Assembly (NCBI GenBank): GCA_947500035.1
Contig: CANMQP010000018.1
Location: 167,366-231,365, forward strand
Direction: 5' to 3'
Length of the DNA: 64,000 nucleotides
Origin: an uncultured Kiloniellaceae bacterium
GTDB lineage: Bacteria; Pseudomonadota; Alphaproteobacteria; Kiloniellales; Kiloniellaceae
A program made the position numbers and the translations under genes. The notes beneath the pieces were generated by a model. That model was not told the DNA's origin. It saw only the letters and a list, made by a program, of their open reading frames with translations, and made no database searches. This document shows, in pieces, positions 1 through 10,381 of the stretch; position 1 is the stretch's first letter; every line of letters starts with the position of its first letter.

Positions 1-1
1 T

Positions 2-433
2 GTTGCATCCTATCTGCTCGAAGCCGCGTTCTTCTTGTCGAGATACGACTCCGATGACCGCGTCGTATACTGCATCAATTACGAAAACGGTCATGGCTTC
101 GGGGACAATCCCTCTTCAAGCAAAGAATGGGACGACACCTTTGGGCGTCCGGTGGTTCTTGAGGCCGGGGATCAACTCTATTCCATTCAAGGAAACCTGG
201 GTCACCACGTGACCTGGATAGCTATACTCGATAAGTCGCTGCAGCCGGTTAAAGCATACGAGACATATGGCGCCGAAGGTGACGCCACGGGTGCGTTCGG
301 CAGGTCGAAAATACCGTCAGACGTGATCAAAGCCCTTAAAACCTGCGGCATTCAATTTGCCGGGCTTTGGCAAGGTCCCCTCCCCTGGCCCCAGCTGAAC
401 CTACACGACCTTATACCGCTTTCCGTCGATTAA
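2..433 (+). CDS. Hypothetical protein, 5' end cut by window edge
   Basis: The reading frame is open from the first complete codon of the window to the TAA at 431-433, so at least 143 residues are visible and the true start is probably upstream of the window. An internal TTG at 35 could serve as a start but has no clear ribosome site. The visible part has many acidic and aromatic residues, no membrane segment and no motif I recognise. It is followed by the smo promoter region on the same strand. No function is proposed. Confidence 0.55.
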   Translation, partial: VASYLLEAAFFLSRYDSDDRVVYCINYENGHGFGDNPSSSKEWDDTFGRPVVLEAGDQLYSIQGNLGHHVTWIAILDKSLQPVKAYETYGAEGDATGAFGRSKIPSDVIKALKTCGIQFAGLWQGPLPWPQLNLHDLIPLSVD

Positions 434-514
434 ACCTCCCTGCCTCGCTCCAACCACGGGAAGCACTTCCCCCAAGTTCGCCTATTTCTTGTGCAGCGCA
501 GCAACGATTCAATC

Positions 515-543
515 TTGACTCGTTAAGCATAATAGTGAGTAAT
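515..543 (+). promoter_or_regulatory. Candidate sigma70 promoter of the polyol operon
   Basis: TTGACT at 515-520 is followed 17 bases later by AGTAAT at 538-543, which is an acceptable -35/-10 pair about 65 bases before the substrate-binding protein gene. The -35 is strong and the -10 weak, which fits an activator-dependent promoter. This is inference from spacing and consensus only. Confidence 0.4.
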
Positions 544-609
544 TGCCCAACACATAGGCAAATGCTCAAAACCTAAGAGCCACCCCAAGACCTGTGCGGG
601 AGGAAAAAC

Positions 610-1929
610 ATGACATTCAAATCCTTGATGCTCGGCGCCTGCTCTGTGCTCGCCATTGCTGGTGTCGCCAGCAGCGACGCCCGTGCCGAGACCCTGACCA
701 TCGCCACCGTGAACAACGGCGATATGATCCGCATGCAAAAGCTGACGGATGACTTCACCGCCAAGAACCCCGGCATCGAGGTCGAGTGGGTCACGCTGGA
801 AGAAAACGTTCTGCGCCAGAAGGTCACCACCGATGTCGCCACCAAGGGCGGCCAGTATGACGTGATGACAATCGGTACCTACGAGGTTCCGATCTGGGGC
901 CAGAAAGGCTGGCTGGTCTCGCTGAACGACCTGCCCGCCTCTTACGACGTTGACGATATCCTGCCCGCGATCCGCGGTGGTCTGACCGTGGACGGCGAAC
1001 TCTATGCCGCGCCTTTCTACGGCGAGTCCTCCATGGTCATGTACCGCAAGGACCTGATGGAGAAGGCCGGGCTGGAAATGCCCGAAGCCCCGAGTTGGGA
1101 ATTCGTGCGGGACGCCGCCAAGGCCATGACCGACAAGGACGCCGGCGTTTACGGCATCTGCCTGCGCGGCAAGGCCGGCTGGGGCGAGAATGTCGCCTTC
1201 CTGACCGCCACCGCCAATTCCTTCGGCGCCAAGTGGTTCGACATGGACTGGAAGCCCCAGTTCGACAGCGCGGAATGGAAAGAGGCCCTGACCTTCTACA
1301 TCGAGATGATGAATGAATCCGGTCCTCCGGGCGCCTCCTCCAACGGCTTCAACGAGAACCTCTCGCTGACCCAGACCGGCAAGTGCGGTATGTGGATCGA
1401 TGCGACCGTGGCCGCGTCCTTCGTGACCAACCCGAAAGACTCGACCGTTGCCGACAAGATGGGCTTTGCCTTGGCGCCGGATACGGGTCTGGGCAAACGC
1501 GGCAACTGGCTCTGGGCCTGGTCGCTTGCCATTCCCGCAGGAACCAAGCAGGAAGGCGCCGCCAAGAAGTTCGTCGAGTGGGCCACCTCCAAGGAATACC
1601 TGGCACTGGTGGCTGAAAAAGAAGGCTGGGCCAACGTGCCTCCGGGAACGCGCGCCTCGCTCTATGCGAACCCCGAGTATGCCAAGGTGCCTTTCGCCAA
1701 GATGACCCTGGACAGCATCAATTCCGCCGACCCGCAGAACCCGACCGTGGACAAGGTTCCCTACGTCGGTGTCCAGTTCGTCGCCATTCCCGAGTTCCAG
1801 GGTATCGCGACCGCCGTCGGTCAGCAGTTCTCCGCGGCGCTCGCCGGGACGACTTCCATCGACGACGCCCTTGCGAACGCCCAGCGGCTGACCACGCGCG
1901 CCATGACGAAAGCCGGTTACATCAAGTAA
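610..1929 (+). CDS. smoE: Polyol ABC transporter substrate-binding protein (SmoE-like)
   Basis: A 439-residue periplasmic solute-binding protein of the MalE/family 1 type. An N-terminal signal peptide (about residues 1-26, ending near DARA-ET) is followed by the binding-protein fold, which begins LTIATVNNGDM. A GGGAGG ribosome site precedes the ATG. It is the first gene of a cluster that continues with two permeases, an ATPase and sorbitol dehydrogenase, the gene content of Rhodobacter smo loci, so sorbitol, mannitol or a related hexitol is the likely ligand. The assignment rests mostly on context, because family 1 binding proteins for different sugars look alike. A large hairpin separates it from the permease genes. 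Confidence 0.82.
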   Translation: MTFKSLMLGACSVLAIAGVASSDARAETLTIATVNNGDMIRMQKLTDDFTAKNPGIEVEWVTLEENVLRQKVTTDVATKGGQYDVMTIGTYEVPIWGQKGWLVSLNDLPASYDVDDILPAIRGGLTVDGELYAAPFYGESSMVMYRKDLMEKAGLEMPEAPSWEFVRDAAKAMTDKDAGVYGICLRGKAGWGENVAFLTATANSFGAKWFDMDWKPQFDSAEWKEALTFYIEMMNESGPPGASSNGFNENLSLTQTGKCGMWIDATVAASFVTNPKDSTVADKMGFALAPDTGLGKRGNWLWAWSLAIPAGTKQEGAAKKFVEWATSKEYLALVAEKEGWANVPPGTRASLYANPEYAKVPFAKMTLDSINSADPQNPTVDKVPYVGVQFVAIPEFQGIATAVGQQFSAALAGTTSIDDALANAQRLTTRAMTKAGYIK

Positions 1930-1936
1930 CGTGCTC

Positions 1937-2018
1937 TCTCCACGGTGGGGCGGCGACGGAACATGGATACCTTGTCAGTTTGCCGTTCCACCGCCGATAC
2001 ACTCCCCCGCCGTGGAGA
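1937..2018 (+). terminator. Large nested hairpin after the binding-protein gene
   Basis: Arms TCTCCACGGTGGGG (1937-1950) and CCCCGCCGTGGAGA (2005-2018) pair over 14 positions with one G-T wobble. Inside, CGGCG (1951-1955) pairs with CGCCG (1992-1996) and GGAAC (1958-1962) with GTTCC (1985-1989). TATTTTC follows, so it could act as a leaky terminator or as a 3' stabiliser that makes the binding protein more abundant than the permeases. Confidence 0.6.
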
Positions 2019-2054
2019 TATTTTCGAGAGTCTGGCCGCTATACACTTCTTTAA

Positions 2055-2246
2055 TGGAAGGCGTGAGTCAGCCTCAGACAATTAAGACGGAGTCTGATCG
2101 TTTTTCCCGGTGTTGGTGGAAAGCATGAATCAGCGTCTGCATACTAAAAAAAAAAGATAAGCGTCCGCACTGTCGGCCTTAAGCTTGTCAGCCTGTACTG
2201 ACCAGAGCCTGATGCCTTTCGCGCGTTTCGTGGAAAGATAGATCAG
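2055..2246 (+). repeat. Three imperfect direct repeats
   Basis: TGGAAGGCGTGAGTCAG (2055-2071), TGGAAAGCATGAATCAG (2117-2133) and the shorter TGGAAAGATAGATCAG (2231-2246) are spaced 62 and 114 bases apart. They may be protein-binding sites or leftovers of a local duplication. Confidence 0.45.
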
Positions 2247-2279
2247 TCGCTCGCTGAAAGAATTCAAGGGAGTTTCGTC

Positions 2280-3152
2280 GTGGCCACAGCCCATTCCCGT
2301 ACCGCTGCCCGCCTCATGATCTCGCCGGCCGTTCTGCTTCTGCTGGCCTGGATGATCGTGCCGCTGTCGATGACGATCTACTTCTCGTTCCTGAGCTACA
2401 ATCTGCTGTCGCCGGGCACCGAGGAATTTATCGGCCTGCTCAACTACGAATACTTCCTGACCGACCCGGCCTTTTTCGCGGCCCTGGGCAACACCCTGCT
2501 GCTGGTCGGCGGCGTGCTGGTCATCACCACCGTCGGCGGCGTTCTGCTGGCCCTGCTGCTGGATCAGCCCATGTGGGGTCAGGGCATCGTGCGCATCCTG
2601 GTGATCGCACCCTTCTTCGTCATGCCCACGGTCTCCGCCCTGGTCTGGAAGAACATGTTCATGAACCCGGTCAGCGGCCTCTTTGCCTACGGCGCGAGCG
2701 CGATCGGGATCGAGCCCTTCGATTTTCTGGCCCATGCGCCGCTCTTCTCGATCATCGTCATCGTCGCCTGGCAGTGGCTGCCTTTTGCGACCCTCATTCT
2801 GCTGACCGCGCTGCAATCCCTGGACTCCGAGCAGCTCGAAGCCGCCGAAATGGACGGCGCCAGTAAGATCAGCCGCTTCTTCTACATGGTCGTGCCGCAT
2901 CTCTCCCGCGCCGTGACCGTGGTCATCCTGATCCAGACCATCTTCCTGCTGTCGGTCTTCGCCGAGATCCTGGTGACCACCAACGGCGGTCCGGGCACGG
3001 CCTCCACCAACATCACCTTCCTGGTCTATGCCCAGTCGCTGCTGCAGTTCGATGTGGGCGGCGGCTCCGCGGGCGGTATCGTCGCCGTCATCCTCGCCAA
3101 CATCGTTGCGATCTTCCTGCTTCGGATGATCGGCAAGAACCTGGAGGCTTAG
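2280..3152 (+). CDS. smoF: Polyol ABC transporter permease (SmoF-like)
   Basis: A 290-residue inner-membrane permease of the MalF/UgpA type (binding-protein-dependent transport inner membrane component). It starts at a GTG preceded by AAGGGAG. Six hydrophobic segments are visible: the first near residues 15-37, then segments separated by short loops. The EAA loop appears as EAAEMDGASKISRFF around residues 190-204, where the ATPase docks. The length is normal for the family. It ends three bases before the next permease gene, so the two are co-translated and probably form a heterodimer. Confidence 0.86.
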   Translation: MATAHSRTAARLMISPAVLLLLAWMIVPLSMTIYFSFLSYNLLSPGTEEFIGLLNYEYFLTDPAFFAALGNTLLLVGGVLVITTVGGVLLALLLDQPMWGQGIVRILVIAPFFVMPTVSALVWKNMFMNPVSGLFAYGASAIGIEPFDFLAHAPLFSIIVIVAWQWLPFATLILLTALQSLDSEQLEAAEMDGASKISRFFYMVVPHLSRAVTVVILIQTIFLLSVFAEILVTTNGGPGTASTNITFLVYAQSLLQFDVGGGSAGGIVAVILANIVAIFLLRMIGKNLEA

Positions 3153-3155
3153 AGT

Positions 3156-3986
3156 ATGGCCCGCGCTGTCACCACCCGCCGCAAAGCCGTCGTCACCGCC
3201 TGTGCCTGGGCGATCGGACTGACGATCTTCTTTCCGATCCTCTGGACGGTTCTGACCAGCTTCAAAACCGAGGCCCAGGCCATCGCCGATCCGCCCACGC
3301 TGTTGTTCTTCCAATGGACCACCGAGAACTACAGCGAGGTTCTGGAGCGCTCCAACTACTTCCGCCACTTCGCGAACTCGGTGATCATTTCGGTCGGCTC
3401 GACCATTCTAGGCCTGATCATCGCCATTCCCGCAGCCTGGTCGATGGCCTTCGTGCCGGCGAAGCGCACCAAAGACGTCCTGATGTGGATGCTCTCCACC
3501 AAGATGCTGCCGCCGGTCGGCGTCCTGATCCCGATCTATCTGATCTTCCGGGATACGGGCCTGCTCGACAGCCGTATCGGGCTGGTCGTTGTCATGACCC
3601 TGATCAACCTGCCGATCATCGTCTGGATGCTCTTCACCTACTTCAAGGAAATCCCCGGCGAGATCCTGGAGGCCGCACGGATGGACGGCGCAACCCTCTG
3701 GTCCGAGATCCTCTATGTGCTGACGCCCATGGCGGTCCCCGGCATTGCCTCCACCATGTTGCTCAACATCATTCTGGCGTGGAACGAGGCCTTCTGGACC
3801 CTGAACCTGACGACCACGAACGCCGCGCCCCTGACCGCCTTCATCGCCAGCTATTCCAGTCCCGAAGGCCTCTTCTACGCAAAACTTTCCGCCGCCTCCG
3901 CCATGGCGATTGCGCCGATCCTCATCATGGGTTGGTTCAGTCAGAAACAGCTGGTGCGCGGTCTGACTTTTGGCGCAGTGAAATAA
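3156..3986 (+). CDS. smoG: Polyol ABC transporter permease (SmoG-like)
   Basis: A 276-residue second permease of the MalG/UgpE type. The GGAGG of the upstream gene end serves as its ribosome site. An N-terminal membrane segment follows a basic stretch ([10 protein letters not shown]). The EAA loop is visible as [14 protein letters not shown] near residues 169-182. The protein ends GLTFGAVK, the common C-terminus of this subfamily. It is paired with the preceding permease and lies 19 bases before the ATPase gene. Confidence 0.86.
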   Translation: MARAVTTRRKAVVTACAWAIGLTIFFPILWTVLTSFKTEAQAIADPPTLLFFQWTTENYSEVLERSNYFRHFANSVIISVGSTILGLIIAIPAAWSMAFVPAKRTKDVLMWMLSTKMLPPVGVLIPIYLIFRDTGLLDSRIGLVVVMTLINLPIIVWMLFTYFKEIPGEILEAARMDGATLWSEILYVLTPMAVPGIASTMLLNIILAWNEAFWTLNLTTTNAAPLTAFIASYSSPEGLFYAKLSAASAMAIAPILIMGWFSQKQLVRGLTFGAVK

Positions 3987-4005
3987 AGAGTGGAGCACTA
4001 AAGTA

Positions 4006-5003
<998 letters not shown>

Positions 5004-5007
<4 letters not shown>

Positions 5008-5789
5008 AACGTCTTGACGGAAAATCCGCCCTGATCACCGGGGCCGCCCGCGGCATCGGCCGAAGCTTCGCCGAGGCCTATGTGCGCGAGGGCGCGATCG
5101 TCGCCATCGCCGATATCGACCTGGCGCGTGCCAGCGAGACCGCCGGGGAGATCGGCGCACAGGCCTATGCGGTCGAGATGGACGTCACCGATCAGGCCTC
5201 GATCGACGCCGCCATCAAAACGGTCGAGGACCGCCAGGGCGGGCTCGACATCCTGGTCAACAACGCCGCCCTCTTCGACGCCGCGCCGATTACCGAAATT
5301 ACGCGGGAGAGCTATGACCGGCTTTTCGCGATCAACGTCGGCGGCATGCTCTTTACCCTGCAGGCGGCGGCGCGCTCCATGATCGCGCTCGGACGGCCCG
5401 GCGGCGGACGGGGCAAGATCATCAATATGGCCAGCCAGGCCGGGCGGCGCGGCGAAGCCCTGGTCGGGGTCTACTGCGCCACCAAGGCCGCCGTGATCAG
5501 CCTCACCCAATCCGCCGGACTGAACCTGGTCGGCCAGGGCATCAACGTGAACGCGATCGCGCCGGGCGTGGTCGAGGGCGAGCATTGGGACGGCGTGGAT
5601 GCCCTCTTCGCCAGACTGGAAAACCGGCCCCTCGGCGAGAAGAAAAAAGAGGTCGGCGAAGCCGTGCCTTTCGGACGCATGGGCACCGCCGAAGACCTCA
5701 CCGGCATGGCCATCTTTCTGGCCGGCAGTGAAAGCGATTACGTCGTCTCCCAGACCTACAACGTCGATGGCGGCAATTGGATGAGCTGA
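5004..5789 (+). CDS. smoS: Sorbitol dehydrogenase, SDR family (SmoS)
   Basis: A 261-residue short-chain dehydrogenase that oxidises D-sorbitol to fructose with NAD. The GTG start at 5004 overlaps the ATPase stop. The nucleotide-binding motif GAARGIG is at residues 13-19, NNAA at 86-89, and the catalytic Ser144, Tyr157 and Lys161 lie in the ASQAGRRG and YCATK segments. The C-terminus NVDGGNWMS and long internal stretches match what I recall of Rhodobacter sphaeroides SmoS, so the specific name is justified. A longer upstream in-frame opening is read-through of the ATPase gene. Confidence 0.92.
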
Positions 5790-5817
5790 GGCTCGTATTA
5801 TCTTAAGGAAGTGAAGC

Positions 5818-6571
<754 letters not shown>

Positions 6572-6594
<23 letters not shown>

Positions 6595-7276
6595 CCTGCA
6601 AAGCGCGCAGCTTCAGACGCGCGAACGCCCGCGTCTCGTGATCTTCGATTGCGACGGTGTGCTGGTCGACAGCGAGCCGCTTTCCTTTCAGGTCTTATCG
6701 AAACAGATTGAAATAAAGGGCGCATCCATCCCCATGGACGACTGCTATCGTCTGTTCCTGGGGAAGAGCCTCACGAGTACGACAGAGATCCTGAGCCGCG
6801 AGTTCAATGTCGAATTCTCCGACGAAGATCTCGAGTCCATGCGCCTGCAGCTCTTCGATCTTTACCGCCGGGAACTTCGCCCCATCCCGGGAATCGCCGC
6901 TCTTTTGCAAAGCCTGGAGCTGCCGGTCTGCGTCGCCTCCTCCAGCCAGTTGGAGCGCATTCGCCTCTCCCTGGAGGTCACCGGCCTGCGCGCGAGCTTC
7001 GAACCCCATATCTTCAGCGCCTCCATGGTCGCCAACGGCAAGCCCGCGCCCGACCTCTTTTTGCATGCGGCGCGGGAAATGAGCATCGCGCCCCAGCATT
7101 GCCTCGTAATCGAGGACAGCCCGGCGGGCATCGAGGCCGCCCAACGCGCGGGTATGGCCGTGGTCGGCTTCACCGGCGGCGGTCACGCCCAAACCGACAG
7201 CCACCGCGTTTCCCTCGAAGCGCTCTCACCCGACGCGGTGATCGCAAAGATATCCGAGCTCGCCCCCTTTCTTTAG
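6572..7276 (+). CDS. HAD-superfamily sugar phosphatase (beta-PGM-like)
   Basis: A 234-residue haloacid dehalogenase-like hydrolase, subfamily IA. The nucleophile motif DCDGVLVDSE starts at residue 26 with Asp26 and Asp28. A Ser/Thr motif (ASSSQ) and the C-terminal acidic motif EDSPAGIEAA are present, and the sequence between the first two supplies a helical cap. The ATG at 6572 lies inside the end of the SDR gene (23-base overlap), implying coupled translation. Relatives dephosphorylate or isomerise small sugar phosphates such as 6-phosphogluconate or hexitol phosphates, which fits the operon. The true substrate cannot be read from sequence. Confidence 0.82.
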
Positions 7277-7357
7277 CGCGCGATTTCTCATCTAATGCCG
7301 TAAGCAAGCGAAGCTTCGATAACGGCTTCGCGCAAACAGCATTGTAGGGAAGACGCC

Positions 7358-8176
7358 ATGATCAAGAACGGAGTGAAAAGCCTGTGGAACCAGAACAAAC
7401 CCACCTTGAACGGCTGGCTCTCCATCGGGAATACCTTCTCAGCCGAGATCATGGCGGCGCAGGGCTACGACAGCCTGACCGTTGACCTGCAGCACGGCGC
7501 GGTCGACTACAGCGGCGCGCTGCCCATGCTGCAGGCCATGCGGGCAAGTGGTGTGACGCCCCTGGCGCGCGTGCCCTGGCTGGAACCCGGCGTGATCATG
7601 AAGGTGCTCGACGCCGGGGCCTACGGCGTCATCTGCCCGATGGTCAACTCCCGAGCGGAGGCCGAACAGCTGGTCTCCTACATGCGCTATCCCCCTAAGG
7701 GCACGCGCAGCTTCGGGCCGACACGGGTGAACTTTTCCGCTGGTGCGAACTATGCGGGCGAGGCCAACGACGAGATCCTCTGCCTTGCCATGATCGAAAC
7801 CGCGGAGGCCATGGCGAACCTCGAGGATATCGTCTCCACACCGGGGCTGGATGGCGTTTACATCGGTCCTGCCGATCTGACCCTGGGCCTGAGCAACGGC
7901 AGCCTGCCGCCCGGCTTCGACCGGGAAGAACCGGAGATGGTCGAGGCGATCAGGAAGATCCTGGCTGCCGCGAAGAACGCTGGGATCCGCGCGGCTCTGC
8001 ACTGCGGCAGCCCGGCCTACGCCGCCAAAGCCATCGGCTGGGGCTTCGATATGACCACGCTGGCAAACGACGTCAGACTGCTTGCCGCCGCGGCATCAGA
8101 GAGTGTCGGCCAGACCCGTGAGCTGCTGGGCTCGGGTGGCAATGAGGCCACCCCGAGCGACAAGAGCAGTTACTGA
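7358..8176 (+). CDS. HpcH/HpaI-family aldolase
   Basis: A 272-residue class II aldolase of the HpcH/HpaI family (2-keto-3-deoxy-glucarate, 4-hydroxy-2-oxoheptanedioate or 2-keto-3-deoxyrhamnonate aldolase). Visible family features are DLQHGAVD near residue 43, ARVPWLEPG near 70, and the metal-binding region MIETAEAM followed by YIGPADLTLGL near 170. A GTAGGGAAG ribosome site precedes the ATG. It follows the polyol operon by 81 bases, with a GCGAAGC/GCTTCGC hairpin (7308-7314/7325-7331) between, so it may be a separately tuned last gene. It probably splits a keto-deoxy sugar acid. It overlaps the convergent LysR gene by 7 bases. Confidence 0.82.
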   Translation: MIKNGVKSLWNQNKPTLNGWLSIGNTFSAEIMAAQGYDSLTVDLQHGAVDYSGALPMLQAMRASGVTPLARVPWLEPGVIMKVLDAGAYGVICPMVNSRAEAEQLVSYMRYPPKGTRSFGPTRVNFSAGANYAGEANDEILCLAMIETAEAMANLEDIVSTPGLDGVYIGPADLTLGLSNGSLPPGFDREEPEMVEAIRKILAAAKNAGIRAALHCGSPAYAAKAIGWGFDMTTLANDVRLLAAAASESVGQTRELLGSGGNEATPSDKSSY

Positions 8177-9063
8177 GCCATCTGCCCCAGTAAACGTGGC
8201 TCCTGGCTTTTGAAGAGTTCAGCAATCGCATCGATCGCGCCCCGGACGCGCGGTGTGCGCAGAAGGTCACGGTGCACCAGCAGCCACTGATCAACAAGCA
8301 GTTCAGGTATGACCGGCGACACACGCTGTAATCCGGTCACGCCGGTCGCGGCATAGCAGGGTAGAACGGCAAGCCCGCAGCCGCGCCGCACCGCCTCGAC
8401 CATCACGAGGCCGTTGTTGGTCCGGGTTTCCGGAACCCGGCTGCGGCGCTTGTCGAGCCATTTTTGACTTCCAAAATGCGCATGGGCTTCGTCGTATCCA
8501 ACCCAGCTGCAAGCGTTGAAACGCGCCTCGGTCAGGCTTTGCGGGAAGCGTTCAACATAACCGTCGGCACCATAGATGGCATAGGCCACCCTGCCGACTT
8601 TGCGTGAGATAAGACTGGAATTCTCAGGCAGACATTCCCGGATCAGGAGGTCGGCCTCCCGCCGCGTCAGATTGACCTGCACATGGGAGACGGCAACCTC
8701 CCACTCGACCTCGGGCAAGGCAGCTTTCAATTCCGCCAGGTTCTCGGTCAGGAACATGGCCATCTGTTCCGGGGTCGAGACCCTGAGCGTTCCCGTTAAC
8801 TCCTCGGAAAAGGAATCCCGCCGCCGTTGAATGACATCGGCGGAGTGAGTCATCTGTTCGGCGAGGGGCAGCAGTTCCACACCCGCCGGCGCCAGGACAA
8901 AACCGTCCGGGCGCTTGTCGAAGAGACGCGCGGAAAGCGACTCTTCCAGGCTTTGAATGCGCCGCCCCACCGTCGGCTGGCTCAGCTTTAACTCGCGCGC
9001 TGCTGCCGAGAGCGTGCCCAGCCGCGCAACGGCACAGAACACACGAACGTCGTCCCAATTCAT
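8170..9063 (-). CDS. LysR-family transcriptional regulator
   Basis: A LysR-type regulator of about 297 residues. The N-terminal winged helix-turn-helix includes SAAARELKLSQPTVGRRI, and an effector-binding domain follows. I prefer the ATG at 9063 (MNWDDVRVF), the usual start of this subfamily, though an in-frame ATG at 9075 adds four residues. It is divergent from the EamA transporter gene at 9224, with dyad repeats in the shared 160-base gap, so it likely controls that transporter and itself. Its 3' end overlaps the convergent aldolase gene. Confidence 0.88.
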   Translation of the reverse strand: MNWDDVRVFCAVARLGTLSAAARELKLSQPTVGRRIQSLEESLSARLFDKRPDGFVLAPAGVELLPLAEQMTHSADVIQRRRDSFSEELTGTLRVSTPEQMAMFLTENLAELKAALPEVEWEVAVSHVQVNLTRREADLLIRECLPENSSLISRKVGRVAYAIYGADGYVERFPQSLTEARFNACSWVGYDEAHAHFGSQKWLDKRRSRVPETRTNNGLVMVEAVRRGCGLAVLPCYAATGVTGLQRVSPVIPELLVDQWLLVHRDLLRTPRVRGAIDAIAELFKSQEPRLLGQMAQ

Positions 9064-9108
9064 AACGGAACCCATAGGTCACATTAGCCTTTTCTTTTCT
9101 TCCAGAGC

Positions 9109-9163
9109 TATTCAAAAACGAATAACAGCTATTGAAAAGAGAATATACAGCTTCATTTTTGAA
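9109..9163. promoter_or_regulatory. Phased operator-like dyads between LysR and EamA genes
   Basis: TATTC-N6-GAATA (9109-9124), the related TATTG-N6-GAATA (9130-9145) and TTC-N6-GAA (9152-9163) have centres 20-21 bases apart, two helical turns, in the divergent promoter region. This is the layout expected for LysR tetramer binding. The first two also form an imperfect direct repeat AGCTATTSAAAA. Function is inferred. Confidence 0.5.
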
Positions 9164-9223
9164 TGCGCTATTCCTGCAATCGGGCAAACGCTCCGCGCCC
9201 TCCAAGATCAACGCAGGACTTTC

Positions 9224-10195
9224 ATGACGCCGACCTCAGCCACCTCTGCCGCAAAACAATCAACCTCCTCCATCGAAACAAAAGTACCCGGCCGATCGGG
9301 CGATCCCGGTGCTGCTTTAAAGGGGGTATTACTGGCCCTGATGGGAACGGCGCTCTTTACAATCATGTTCGCCCTGCCGAAATTCGCAGGACCGGCAAGC
9401 AGCGGAACCGACGTACCCGGTCTGCAAATTGCCTTCATCCGCTATTTCGGTGGTTTTCTGGCGGTGCTCCCGCTTGCGGTAACGACACATCGCAAGGGTG
9501 TATCGCTGATCTCTCCGCAGCCGCAATGGCACCTCTTTCGCGCGAGTCTCGGTATTGCGTCAGTGGTTTGCGGCGTTTATGCCGCAACGCATATGCCGCT
9601 GGCGAACGCGACGGCCATCGGCCTGACCAACGGTGTTTTCGCGATCATCCTGGCCTTCATATTTTTCGGTGAACGGATTGCGGGCCTGGCCTGGATTGCG
9701 TCACTCCTGTGCCTGGCGGGCGCTTTGGTAGTGGCGCGCCCCGCCGCCGACCTCGTGGCCGCCTTTCAGAGCAACCCGGCGGCCTTTGTCGCCCTGATCG
9801 GCGCTATTACCATGGCCGGGGAGATGGCGGTCCTGACCCATGTCTCCAGGCGCGAACCCGTGGCACGGGTCCTGCTCTACGTGAACGCCCTCGCCTCCCT
9901 CGCCCTGGCCATACCCGCATTTCTGCTCTGGGAGCCGTTAGACGACAGGACCCTGATCTTCATCTGCTTCATGGGGCCAGTCGCGATCCTCGGGCAGATC
10001 TGCAACATCTGGTCGGTCCGCTATGCGACCATTTCACTGATCACACCCTTCAAGTACAGCTCAATGGTCTTCGCCACCTTCATCGATGTGCTTTTCTTCG
10101 ACCTGCTCCCGGATGGCATCACCGTCACGGGCTGTCTGCTGGTCGCCTTCGGTGGTCTTTGGTTGGCAAGGCTGCAACGCCGAAGGAACGACTAA
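9224..10195 (+). CDS. EamA/DMT-family transporter
   Basis: A 323-residue drug/metabolite transporter with about ten hydrophobic segments arranged as two EamA repeats. A hydrophilic N-terminus of about 33 residues precedes GVLLALMGTALFTIMF. The ATG at 9224 has GCAGGAC upstream; the frame is open further back but runs into the divergent promoter. Relatives export amino acids, nucleosides or other metabolites across the inner membrane. It is paired with the divergent LysR regulator. It is a paralogue of the transporter at 41821-42738, which has the same GTALFTI motif and a LysR neighbour. Confidence 0.86.
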   Translation: MTPTSATSAAKQSTSSIETKVPGRSGDPGAALKGVLLALMGTALFTIMFALPKFAGPASSGTDVPGLQIAFIRYFGGFLAVLPLAVTTHRKGVSLISPQPQWHLFRASLGIASVVCGVYAATHMPLANATAIGLTNGVFAIILAFIFFGERIAGLAWIASLLCLAGALVVARPAADLVAAFQSNPAAFVALIGAITMAGEMAVLTHVSRREPVARVLLYVNALASLALAIPAFLLWEPLDDRTLIFICFMGPVAILGQICNIWSVRYATISLITPFKYSSMVFATFIDVLFFDLLPDGITVTGCLLVAFGGLWLARLQRRRND

Positions 10196-10300
10196 ACCGC
10201 CGTTCAGGCCGATAGAATCCAAAGGCAAGCCTATGCGCCCTTCAAAGGCTTATTGACGAGGCATAAGCAAGTCTGAGGAAGGTCTTGTCGGTAGAACCTA

Positions 10301-10326
10301 AAGAGGGGCGTTGAGACACCCCTCTT
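10301..10326. terminator. Bidirectional hairpin terminator candidate
   Basis: AAGAGGGG (10301-10308) and CCCCTCTT (10319-10326) form a perfect 8-bp stem with a 10-base loop. A modest T-rich stretch (ATCCTTTG) follows on the plus side, and TTTAGG follows in the minus direction. It lies between the convergent transporter gene and the small membrane protein gene. Confidence 0.55.
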
Positions 10327-10381
10327 ATCCTTTGAGCTTCCAGAGCCCGTTGCGGTTCAGATAAAAGACTGCATAACGAGT

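Larger units (their letters stand above)
1930..2279. other. Non-coding gap inside the polyol operon
   Basis: This 350-base gap sits between the binding-protein gene and the first permease gene. It holds the large hairpin at 1937-2018, three imperfect copies of TGGAARGCRTGARTCAG at 2055-2071, 2117-2133 and 2231-2246, and an A10 run near 2145-2155. I see no credible gene on either strand. A long frame on the opposite strand running into 3368 is a shadow of the permease genes. Confidence 0.6.

Noticed and set aside
2130..3368. Long minus-strand frame opposite the smoF/smoG genes
   Set aside because: Its product is highly repetitive in Gly, Asp, Gln and His, which is typical of the antisense of hydrophobic permease genes in GC-rich DNA.
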